Shown here: one piece after another, positions 24,676 through 33,108 of the stretch
Numbering within the stretch: the first letter of the stretch is position 1
How the letters are laid out: the number at the start of each line of letters is the position of its first letter
Origin: CAZKAP01 sp964552195
Lineage (GTDB): Bacteria; Bacteroidota; Bacteroidia; Flavobacteriales; Flavobacteriaceae
Assembly (NCBI GenBank): GCA_964552195.1
Contig: CAZKFM010000010.1
Location: 1-64,000, forward strand
Direction: 5' to 3'
Length of the DNA stretch: 64,000 bases
Notes under the pieces: model-generated
What the model was told of the DNA's origin: nothing
Seen by the model: only the letters and a program-made list of their open reading frames with translations
Databases searched by the model: none
Program-made: the position numbers and the translations under genes

Positions 24676-27366
24676 CTAACGGACCAAAACTTTGGCCGTA
24701 TATACGTTATTCAGGTTTTCGAAGGCGATGATGAATACCCCAGACCCGAGAACGGTACTGTCCAAACTGAATGGACCGGAAACTTCCGCATTAGCTTGGT
24801 ACACAAGCTGCCCACTCAGGGCATATGCCGTAAGCTGAAAGCTGCCTGAGGGCAGGTCGAAGAACTGCAACTGAGCCCCCCGTTCGACGGGATTGGGAGC
24901 AACCCGTATGACAACTTCCGTGTTGCCCAATCCGGTGCAGGGTGTTTCGGGAAGCGATAAATCCAGTGGGTTTTGCACTTCACGATGAAGGACTATACGA
25001 TCGATCCAATGATGCTCGGAGCGCGCGCTGATTTCCATGGTATACGTACCCGGCTGATCAAAGGTCACAAAGATATCGTGGGCGTCGTTATCACTGGTCC
25101 GGGTCGACCACTTCCAGTCCAGGGCACCGCTGGAATACACCTTAAACCATCCGTCCGCTCCCGCACCATTGGGCTCGGGCTGTAATCCGCTACCCTTCGG
25201 ATATACGATACTGCCGTCGGCCTTACGCCCAAAAAATTCGTCGGCATCGTTGAATCGGAGCCAGCTGTCATTGGATTCGGTCGGATCATTGCCGCTGCCC
25301 ACCCGGTTTCGCCACTCGAAACGGTAGGTTCCGGGCGTGTTGATTTGTATGGGTACTTCAATGAGGCCGCTCCCCGGATTGTTGAGTTGATTCCCGAGTT
25401 CCCAGGAGATATAACCGCTACCGGAATATCCGCTGGCCCCGGATTTCACGCTCCATCCATTGACCGCTATGGATTCTGCCTCGATGACCACCAGGCCATC
25501 CTGTTCAGTGTACCCGCCATTGCAGTTCGATGCAGTCGGATTGCCTCCGCCCGTGCGGGTAACCAGTACGGCCCAGTCCTGACCGGCGCTGTTGGGCGGA
25601 CTTCCAAGGCTCCGAGACCTGCCCCCCTGGACCGTGCGTACCGTACCGTACTGTAAGTCTCCTCCGTTACGGGGATCGAACCATCGTACCTGATAGTCGC
25701 CGGGGCTGCCTGACAGATCCAGACTAGAGGTACCGCCATTCTTCAGATAAACCAGGTAGGTATTCCCGACCTCGGCAAAACAAAAATTATCGCCCTGTAC
25801 CAGTTCATCTCTGGAACGCATGCGAGTAAAGGGCAGGTATTGCTGAAAGAAATCGAGTGCGCGTTTGGCATCCTCCCATTTCGATTGTCGGCTCCTCAAA
25901 TCCTGAGCGGTCAGGTCGGTCTCTCCGGTGGCATACCCAAAATAGTATTCCACTCCCGCTCCTCCTGCTGTTAGGGTACCCCAGAGGACCTCCTTCCGAA
26001 TCAGCTCCCTGTTGTCCTCACGGTTCCCCCGGTCTCCGGGGTAAGATGCGTCGGCCGCCACACCAGTCTGGGCATTCCCCTGTTCGTCATTTGCCACTAC
26101 CCAGGGCTTGCCTGCATCCCGTGAGCGTTGCACCCAGTTCTGTACATCGTTGTGATTACTGCTCACGCCATTTTGGAGCGAGGCCCCGGTAAACAGGGAG
26201 GCATCCCCCAACAAGTTGGGATAGACTCTCTGCTTGTCGTTGGGATAGGTATGGAGCACTACGTGATGACCATAGGGATCGTTTTCTGCGAAAAAAGCGG
26301 CACAGTCGCGCTGTTGTTGAGTGGTTTGAGTATTTTCCTCGCCTATGTTCCAGTTCAGGGCGAGGTGATGCCCGAAACGAGCGATGAGTTCACGATAGTA
26401 CAGGCGGCGCTGCTTCCCCAGATCGCCCCCATCCAGGAGCTGATCGTTCTCCGTTTCCTGGGTTTTGAAGTGCAGGTACATTCCCCTGCTCTCGGCGTGC
26501 TGGAAGACGATCTCCCACTGATCGAGCTTGGAGACATCGAATCGCAGTCGGTTTGCGGCATCAGCACCTCCATCACCATCCAGGCTGCTATGGGCATTGG
26601 AGCGGTATGGCCAGACATCCTTGCCGTCGCCTTTGACATTCATGGTCAGGAAGGAAAATGCATTCATCCCCTGCTGTGAAAGGTAATTTATGACTCCGAT
26701 AAGGCCCTTGCCCTTCCCATTCTGCCAGGTGGGATCTCCTGAATTCCAGTCACCCAGGTGGGGAGACCAGTCTTTGCTGTTTACCGTATTGTCAAAATCA
26801 CCGAAGGCCAGCAGGTTCTCGGGGGAGTCCGATCCCGCCTTCAGGTAATAACTCCCATCACCGAGCCACTGCAGATAATGTCCGCCTACATAGGCTAGCC
26901 GACCACGCGCCCGGTTATCCGGCAGCGTCTTGTTCGAGGGAGACACCTGAAAGCTTCCTGAAGCCCCATCAAAGGCAGTGCCAGTACCTGCATTTACATC
27001 TTCGGAAATCGCCACATCTGTCCCCGTACGGAAGGAGACTTCGTAGCTCCACAGCCCGGTCTGGTCGGGACTAAAGCGAATCTGCCAGATATTACCTGAG
27101 TCAGCCGACGTCTCGGCCGCATTGCCATCCGCGGCGTAGAAGCCCGGAACCCGGTACGTCTGCCCCTGGGGACCCGTGAAACGAACATTAAGCCTGTAAT
27201 CGAGGAAGGGATTGACCCCGGCATCCTCGGAGCTATCGGGTCCCTCAAAACTGATGGTAATGCGATGCCATTGCCGGGTCTCTCCGCTGACCTGTGCGCG
27301 GATACAGTTAGGGATCAGGAGCAAACCGATTAAGGCTATGCCGAAGACTAATTTTATAGGGTTCAT
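24676..27366 (-). CDS. Secreted DUF5060 glycoside-hydrolase-like protein with T9SS sorting domain
   Basis: The product has 896 residues. A signal peptide (about 1-24) is followed by a DUF5060 beta-sandwich (about 30-145, with WHRITISFEGP and FRTGTDVAIS), then an apiosidase-like TIM-barrel region (about 150-510) with LNWNIGEENTQ and WVVANDEQGN as candidate acidic catalytic segments. A small beta domain (about 540-610), a carbohydrate-binding-like domain (about 630-800) and a T9SS type A sorting domain (VAPNPVERGAQLQF to the end) complete it. It is probably a secreted or surface enzyme acting on a polysaccharide or glycoconjugate; substrate unknown. It has no PUL neighbours such as SusC or SusD. 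Confidence 0.82.
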   Translation of the reverse strand: MNPIKLVFGIALIGLLLIPNCIRAQVSGETRQWHRITISFEGPDSSEDAGVNPFLDYRLNVRFTGPQGQTYRVPGFYAADGNAAETSADSGNIWQIRFSPDQTGLWSYEVSFRTGTDVAISEDVNAGTGTAFDGASGSFQVSPSNKTLPDNRARGRLAYVGGHYLQWLGDGSYYLKAGSDSPENLLAFGDFDNTVNSKDWSPHLGDWNSGDPTWQNGKGKGLIGVINYLSQQGMNAFSFLTMNVKGDGKDVWPYRSNAHSSLDGDGGADAANRLRFDVSKLDQWEIVFQHAESRGMYLHFKTQETENDQLLDGGDLGKQRRLYYRELIARFGHHLALNWNIGEENTQTTQQQRDCAAFFAENDPYGHHVVLHTYPNDKQRVYPNLLGDASLFTGASLQNGVSSNHNDVQNWVQRSRDAGKPWVVANDEQGNAQTGVAADASYPGDRGNREDNRELIRKEVLWGTLTAGGAGVEYYFGYATGETDLTAQDLRSRQSKWEDAKRALDFFQQYLPFTRMRSRDELVQGDNFCFAEVGNTYLVYLKNGGTSSLDLSGSPGDYQVRWFDPRNGGDLQYGTVRTVQGGRSRSLGSPPNSAGQDWAVLVTRTGGGNPTASNCNGGYTEQDGLVVIEAESIAVNGWSVKSGASGYSGSGYISWELGNQLNNPGSGLIEVPIQINTPGTYRFEWRNRVGSGNDPTESNDSWLRFNDADEFFGRKADGSIVYPKGSGLQPEPNGAGADGWFKVYSSGALDWKWSTRTSDNDAHDIFVTFDQPGTYTMEISARSEHHWIDRIVLHREVQNPLDLSLPETPCTGLGNTEVVIRVAPNPVERGAQLQFFDLPSGSFQLTAYALSGQLVYQANAEVSGPFSLDSTVLGSGVFIIAFENLNNVYTAKVLVR

Positions 27367-27609
27367 GAGGACTTTAAGGTATGTACGGTTCCGGTCATAC
27401 TGTCAGATTTTCCCTGTTCAATTTTTTCGTCCAACAGCCCCTTATTCGTTAAACGGTTGCAATCTTAGACGAATTGCCCAATTCTCCGAAATGATTTCGG
27501 TCTGGATCGCTTTGGATTTATCAGTTTTTTATCTTGAACCGCAACCATTTCTCATCCCTAAAACATTCAAATCCTGACCTTTATCATATTCTCCTCTCCT
27601 ATACGGTGT

Positions 27610-27617
27610 TAATTTTG
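27610..27617 (+). promoter_or_regulatory. -7 element (TAATTTTG)
   Basis: A full consensus match 25 bases before the TTG start at 27643. The rest of 27367-27642 shows no gene. Confidence 0.5.
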
Positions 27618-27642
27618 CCCTGACCTTCATAAGCAGAGCGAC

Positions 27643-28080
27643 TTGAAAACACTTCGTAAACCCTATTTCTTATTTCTCTTTATGTCCATAGCCACCTTGC
27701 TGTACGGCTTATCGGGCATGAAGCTGGTTTTCGACATCGGCCTATTCGATTCCCATTTCGTCATTTCCCTGGTGGACACTTCCATACCCATAGCCGCCAT
27801 ACTATTTCTGTACTGGCTCACCTATTTCCTTTTCGATTCTTCCGTAATGGGCCTGAACGAAAATATGATTCGCATACACGCTATCGTCACCCTGCTGATT
27901 CCGCTTACAGTCACCTCCTTGTCCTTTATGGAAAACCGGTCCCTGATGCTGGGTGCCTGGGACGCGTTTACACCCATCTCGTGGCTGCTCTTCAGTATCA
28001 TGATGATTTGCTGTCTGATGCAGTTCCTGTTCGTATTCAACCTGATCGGAAAGGTATGGATTGCAGGCGTCAGGCACTAG
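27643..28080 (+). CDS. Hypothetical four-helix membrane protein
   Basis: The product has 145 residues from a TTG start at 27643, supported by a full -7 element at 27610-27617. Four hydrophobic segments are visible: about 7-25, 40-66, 80-97 and 110-138. The last includes the cysteine pair in MMICCLMQFLF. I do not recognise the family. There are no charged or histidine-rich motifs that would suggest transport or haem binding. It stands alone between the DUF5060 gene (divergent) and a PEGA-domain gene. Confidence 0.6.
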   Translation: MKTLRKPYFLFLFMSIATLLYGLSGMKLVFDIGLFDSHFVISLVDTSIPIAAILFLYWLTYFLFDSSVMGLNENMIRIHAIVTLLIPLTVTSLSFMENRSLMLGAWDAFTPISWLLFSIMMICCLMQFLFVFNLIGKVWIAGVRH

Positions 28081-28243
28081 ATGGCCTCGTATAGTCTGGA
28101 TCAATGGGGCTACATCCGCTCCGTACAACCGATGTTTGCTGCATTGCATCTAATTCCTTATCAGGTATCCCTTGCTTTTTTCGTACTTTCCCCCGAGGTA
28201 ATCTTTGTATCCCCTCTATTCAATTAGTACAATGGAAAACCGA

Positions 28244-29638
28244 ATGAAACACCTGATTCTTACTGCCTTCCTGGTCGCCTCGGGCTGGGTTTTTTCCCAA
28301 CAGTCCTACATACAAATCAAGTCCGCCCCGGGTGTGACGGTATTCCTGGACGGTGACCTGAAGGGCGTGACCAATAAAGACTTTGAAGGCTTAATTATTA
28401 AAGACGTACTTGCCGGATCGCACAAACTCCGGTTCGTGAAGGAGGGATTCAACACCCAGGATGAGACGGTGACCATTAAGGCCGGCGAGGTATACATCTA
28501 CGAAGTCAAGAAATTCGTACCTCAGATCAAGATCTCCCAAAAAGGTAACAAGGTGGCTCCGAAGACGCAACAGGCCACAGCCGTGATGCAGGTACAAACA
28601 GGCCGTCTCAAACTGCAATCCCTTCCGGTGACCATCGATATCAGCCTGCCCGGACTGGGCATTAACAGCTCCAAAAACCAGGACGAATGGATAGGAGAAG
28701 ATATACCTTCCGGTTCCTATGAGGCCATATTCAGCTGGAAGGGGAAGGAACTCCGCGAGACCATTCAGATCAGCGCCGATAAGACCACTGAATTGCTGAT
28801 CGACTTTATCGACATGCAGGTGAGAAAAAAAGGGGAGGCAGTCTCTGCTGAGCCCTCCTCCCAAATCGTTCCAGTGCCGGTCGAAGCCGAGGAGAATAAG
28901 GAAATGGAAACCGCAATGAACCGCCAGGAGGTGAGCTCAAAGCCCGAAGCTGTAGTGGAGACGGCCGTTGAGGTTCCGGCACCACCGCTCCGAAAGCCGA
29001 TCAAAACAGACCTGGAACGTTATGGACTTTTAGGTAAGGTGCGCTCCGTAATCAGGGATCAGTATTCATTCAGCCCGAGGGATACGCGCAAGCAAAAGGT
29101 GTTGAAATCCATCTTGCAGGAGGAAGACCTGTCCTCCAGCAGATATCTCAGGGAGAGCATACACACGGAGATGACATTTATGCCCGATGGCAGCCGCTTA
29201 TACGGTTTGGACACCGAATACGATGCCCAGGGTAACCTAAAGATACAGTACAACATGCCCACCAAAGAGCAGAGTTCGCACTTCTGGCAGTACCGATACG
29301 ACGAAAACGGAAACCGGGTAGAATGGGAGTATTACCAATTGATGAACAGCGGGGCTCCCCGTAGGTCAGGCGTGGTTACACAAGAATTCTATGAAGGTCA
29401 GCTTATTGCGAAGAATTATCGGGTCGATCGCGAGAGGTATTCCGAAGTGTATCAGTACAACAGTCTGGGAGAACTCACGGGTATCCAAAGGGAAGATCCC
29501 GCAGCCAGGCCCAAGGAAATTTCCATAGCATACAGGTCTTATGAGTACGATGCCATGGGTAACTGGATCACTCGGCACGGCTTTGTAGACGGGGAGTTAT
29601 ACCTCATCGAAAAACGGCTGATCCAGTACTTCGACTAG
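28244..29638 (+). CDS. Exported PEGA-domain protein with YD-like repeats
   Basis: From ATG 28244 the protein has 464 residues with a signal peptide (MKHLILTAFLVASGWVFSQQ). Residues about 20-90 form a PEGA domain (APGVTVFLDGDLKGV, then GSHKLRFVKEGF). Residues about 115-190 look like a second, degenerate beta domain. A Pro/Glu/Val-rich linker (about 200-260) leads to a C-terminal region with motifs such as YDAQGNLKIQY, YDENGNRVEWEYY and YDAMGNWITR, which resemble RHS/YD repeats. No enzyme motif is present. It is probably a periplasmic or outer-membrane binding protein; the function is unknown. Confidence 0.7.
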   Translation: MKHLILTAFLVASGWVFSQQSYIQIKSAPGVTVFLDGDLKGVTNKDFEGLIIKDVLAGSHKLRFVKEGFNTQDETVTIKAGEVYIYEVKKFVPQIKISQKGNKVAPKTQQATAVMQVQTGRLKLQSLPVTIDISLPGLGINSSKNQDEWIGEDIPSGSYEAIFSWKGKELRETIQISADKTTELLIDFIDMQVRKKGEAVSAEPSSQIVPVPVEAEENKEMETAMNRQEVSSKPEAVVETAVEVPAPPLRKPIKTDLERYGLLGKVRSVIRDQYSFSPRDTRKQKVLKSILQEEDLSSSRYLRESIHTEMTFMPDGSRLYGLDTEYDAQGNLKIQYNMPTKEQSSHFWQYRYDENGNRVEWEYYQLMNSGAPRRSGVVTQEFYEGQLIAKNYRVDRERYSEVYQYNSLGELTGIQREDPAARPKEISIAYRSYEYDAMGNWITRHGFVDGELYLIEKRLIQYFD

Positions 29639-29642
29639 GCCA

Positions 29643-29666
29643 AAACCGGGCTCATCCGGGTTTTTC
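29643..29666 (+). terminator. Rho-independent-like terminator after the PEGA gene
   Basis: AAAACCGGG and CCGGGTTTTT form a hairpin with one mismatch around CTCAT, followed by T5. It lies 4 bases after the stop codon and before the mfd promoter. Confidence 0.55.
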
Positions 29667-29692
29667 ACAATTCTTGCATATGGGTCTTACCC

Positions 29693-29700
29693 TATATTTG
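29693..29700 (+). promoter_or_regulatory. -7 element (TATATTTG) of mfd
   Basis: A full consensus match. Transcription would begin near 29707, about 8 bases before the TTG start at 29715, so the mRNA is nearly leaderless. An ATG at 29707 is out of frame. Confidence 0.55.
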
Positions 29701-29714
29701 CAAAAAATGGCGCG

Positions 29715-32700
29715 TTGTCCTCGGAGAGCATCTACCGTTTACTCAAGAAAAACCCCGGATTTCAGCAGGCCGTCTGGGCACTGAAATCCGGAGATGCGCA
29801 ACACCTGCAATGTGAGCAGCTTCATGGCTCAGGCTTTTCATTCCTGGCGTTCCATCTGTACCGGGAACTCTCCGCCCCATTGTTGATTATCCTCGACGAC
29901 AAGGAAGAGGCAGCACATTACCTGAACGATCTGGAAACCCTGCTGGACAAGGAGTGCGTGCACTTTTTCCCCTCCTCGTACAAGCGTCCTTATGAAGTCG
30001 AAGAGATCGACAACGCCAACACCCAGATGCGAGCCGAGGTATTAAACCGCCTGTACAACCGGGAGGCGCCGCAGGTGATTGTGACTTATACGGGAGCCCT
30101 TTTCGAGAAGGTCATCAGTGAGAAAGACCTGGAAAAGAGCATACTCAAGGTTTCCACAGGCGATAAGCTCACTCTGGACTTTACCAACGAAGTGCTCTTT
30201 GAGTACGGTTTTGAACGGGTGGATTTCATTACCGAACCCGGTCAGTTCTCCGTTCGTGGGGGTATAGTAGACGTGTACTCCTACTCCAATCCGGAACCCT
30301 ATCGCATCGAATTCTTCGGAGACGAGGTAGAAAGCATTCGAACCTTCGAGGTGGAGTCCCAGCTTTCCATCAAGAAGGTAGAACGGATCCAGATCGTTCC
30401 CAACATAGAAGGACGGCAGATCAAGGCCCGAAGGCAAACCCTGATGGATTGTCTGGGAGACGAAGGCATCGTATTGATTCGCAACTATCACTTTCATCCC
30501 GACCGGCTGGATAAACTCTTCCGACAGGCGAGTGAAGCCTACCAGAAGATCGATAGCCCCATATCACGACAAAAGCCCCAGGAGCTGTTCATGGACGGAA
30601 CAGCCTTCCTGACTTCCATGCTCCGTCACCGCCGGCTGAGCTGGGGAGAGGTGGGTGGCCTATCCCAGGACAACCCCGACCAGAGCATCTCATTCGGCCA
30701 ACGCGCACAGCCGATCTTTAACAAGCGATTCGATATGCTGATCGAGGATCTTCAGCAGCACCAGTCCGAGGGTTTTGAGAATTACCTGGTATGCGTCACT
30801 GAGCAACAGGTGCAGCGCTTCCATGATATTTTCGATGAAATGGAGGAATCCGTCCCGTACAAGACCAGCGTGCTCCCCTTGTATCAGGGATTTATTGATG
30901 TTTCGGCCGGCATTCTCTGCTATACCGACCATCAGATATTCGAACGCTACCACCGTTTTCGACTGAGAAACAGCAAGAGCCGACGTCAGGCCATCAGTCT
31001 GAAGGAACTGAGCAAACTGGACGTCGGTGACTACGTGACCCATATCGACCACGGAATCGGAACCTTCGGAGGCCTGCAGAAGATCGACGTCAACGGCAAA
31101 CAGCAGGAGGCGATCAAACTGGTCTATGGGGATCGGGACATCCTCTATGTAAGCATCCATTCGCTGCACAAGATTGCCAAATACAACGGTAAGGACGGCA
31201 TAGTGCCCAAGCTGCACAAGCTGGGATCGGCGGCATGGAAGAAGCTCAAGCAGAAGACCAAGAGTCGGGTTAAGAAGATCGCTTTCGACCTGATCAAGCT
31301 ATACGCCAAGCGCCGTACCCGCAAGGGTTTCCAATACGGCCCGGACAGTTACCTTCAGCACGAACTCGAGGCTTCTTTCCTGTACGAGGATACCCCGGAC
31401 CAGGAAAAGGCCACCCGTGATGTCAAGCAGGACATGGAAAGCGAACGGCCCATGGACCGACTGATCTGCGGTGACGTAGGCTTCGGTAAAACAGAAATTG
31501 CCATTCGGGCCGCCTTCAAGGCCGTGGACAACGGCAAGCAGGTCGCCGTCCTGGTCCCGACCACCATACTGGCCTTCCAGCATGCCCGAACATTCAAACA
31601 GCGCCTGGATGACCTCCCGGTTACTGTCGATTACCTAAACCGTTTCCGGACGGCCAAAGAAAAACGCGAGATCCTGGAGAAGCTGAAATCAGGGAAGATC
31701 GACATCATCATCGGCACGCATCAGTTGGTCGGAAAGGCCGTGGAATTCAAAGACCTGGGACTGCTAGTCGTGGACGAAGAACAGAAATTCGGTGTCTCGG
31801 TCAAGGAGAAACTCAAGGCCCTAAAGGAAAATGTGGACGTACTCACGCTGACGGCCACACCCATTCCCCGCACCCTGCAATTCAGCCTGATGGCTGCCAG
31901 GGACCTCTCGGTGATCAGCACGGCGCCACCGAATCGCCACCCCATTGAGAGCCGAGTAATCGGTATGGATCAGGAACTGATCCGGGATGCCATAAGCTAT
32001 GAGATCCAACGAGGGGGACAGGTATTCTTCATTCACAACCGCATCGAAAACATACGCGAGGTCGCCGGTATGCTGCAACGACTCGTCCCCGACGCCCGAA
32101 TCCGGATCGGACACGGGCAAATGGAGGGTAAGGAACTCGAGCAGCTCATGCTGGATTTCCTCAACGGAGCATTCGATGTGCTGGTTTCCACCACCATAGT
32201 GGAAAGCGGACTGGACGTTACCAACGCCAACACCATATTTATTCATAACGCCAACAATTTCGGTCTCAGCGATCTGCATCAAATGCGGGGACGGGTGGGT
32301 CGGAGTAATAAGAAGGCATTCTGCTTTTTCATCACTCCTCCATTCGAGTCACTTACCCCAGAGGCCCGCAAGCGTATGGAGGCCCTGGCTCAATACACCG
32401 ATTTGGGCAGCGGTTTCCAGATCGCGATGAAGGACCTGGAAATCCGGGGCGCGGGCGATCTGCTGGGAGGTGAACAGAGCGGTTTTATCAACGAGATTGG
32501 CTTCGATACCTATCAGAAAATACTATCGGAAGCCGTAGAGGAGCTCAAGGAGGACGAGTTCAAGGAGCTCTATGAAGAAATAGAGGGAGCCGGCTCGCGG
32601 CCCTCCTCTTTTGTGAAGGATGTGCAACTCGACACGGACATCGAACTCCTGTTTCCGGACGACTATATCAATAATGTGGCCGAACGCCTTAACCTGTACA

Positions 32701-33095
32701 CTGAGCTTAACAATACACGCAGGCTGGAGGAACTGGAACGGTTCCGTTCAGAACTTACCGATCGCTTCGGCGAACTGCCCCAACCCGCCTCGGACCTGCT
32801 GGAGTCCATGAAAATCAAGTGGGTGGCACAGGAACTGGGGCTGGAGCGCGTAGTGATCAAGAAGGGGCTGCTACTGGGGTATTTCCTGTCGAATCAGGAA
32901 TCGGAATTCTATCAGTCCGAAGGCTTTATGCATATAGTCCGTTCCGTTCAGGCCGCGGGCAAGACCTACAGCCTCAAGGAAAAGCAGACCCGGGCTGGCC
33001 TGAGGCTGCTGCTGAGAGTAGATGGGGTCCGTACCATACAGCGCACCCTGGAAGTATTGCTGGAACTGCGCATGACCGAGGAGGTGACCGGCTAG
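29715..33095 (+). CDS. mfd: Transcription-repair coupling factor Mfd
   Basis: The product has 1,126 residues, near the usual length. The UvrB-like N-terminal module (about 1-350) is followed by the RNA-polymerase-binding CarD-like domain (LDVGDYVTHIDHGIGTFGG) and the SF2 translocase core: GDVGFGKTEIAIRAAF (about 585-600), DEEQKFGV, LTATPIPRTLQFSL and the QMRGRVGRS motif VI. A C-terminal TRCF domain ends the protein. It removes stalled RNA polymerase and recruits UvrA. The TTG start is the only plausible in-frame start after the promoter. Confidence 0.97.
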   Translation: MSSESIYRLLKKNPGFQQAVWALKSGDAQHLQCEQLHGSGFSFLAFHLYRELSAPLLIILDDKEEAAHYLNDLETLLDKECVHFFPSSYKRPYEVEEIDNANTQMRAEVLNRLYNREAPQVIVTYTGALFEKVISEKDLEKSILKVSTGDKLTLDFTNEVLFEYGFERVDFITEPGQFSVRGGIVDVYSYSNPEPYRIEFFGDEVESIRTFEVESQLSIKKVERIQIVPNIEGRQIKARRQTLMDCLGDEGIVLIRNYHFHPDRLDKLFRQASEAYQKIDSPISRQKPQELFMDGTAFLTSMLRHRRLSWGEVGGLSQDNPDQSISFGQRAQPIFNKRFDMLIEDLQQHQSEGFENYLVCVTEQQVQRFHDIFDEMEESVPYKTSVLPLYQGFIDVSAGILCYTDHQIFERYHRFRLRNSKSRRQAISLKELSKLDVGDYVTHIDHGIGTFGGLQKIDVNGKQQEAIKLVYGDRDILYVSIHSLHKIAKYNGKDGIVPKLHKLGSAAWKKLKQKTKSRVKKIAFDLIKLYAKRRTRKGFQYGPDSYLQHELEASFLYEDTPDQEKATRDVKQDMESERPMDRLICGDVGFGKTEIAIRAAFKAVDNGKQVAVLVPTTILAFQHARTFKQRLDDLPVTVDYLNRFRTAKEKREILEKLKSGKIDIIIGTHQLVGKAVEFKDLGLLVVDEEQKFGVSVKEKLKALKENVDVLTLTATPIPRTLQFSLMAARDLSVISTAPPNRHPIESRVIGMDQELIRDAISYEIQRGGQVFFIHNRIENIREVAGMLQRLVPDARIRIGHGQMEGKELEQLMLDFLNGAFDVLVSTTIVESGLDVTNANTIFIHNANNFGLSDLHQMRGRVGRSNKKAFCFFITPPFESLTPEARKRMEALAQYTDLGSGFQIAMKDLEIRGAGDLLGGEQSGFINEIGFDTYQKILSEAVEELKEDEFKELYEEIEGAGSRPSSFVKDVQLDTDIELLFPDDYINNVAERLNLYTELNNTRRLEELERFRSELTDRFGELPQPASDLLESMKIKWVAQELGLERVVIKKGLLLGYFLSNQESEFYQSEGFMHIVRSVQAAGKTYSLKEKQTRAGLRLLLRVDGVRTIQRTLEVLLELRMTEEVTG

Positions 33096-33108
33096 TCGCT
33101 CCAAATAC

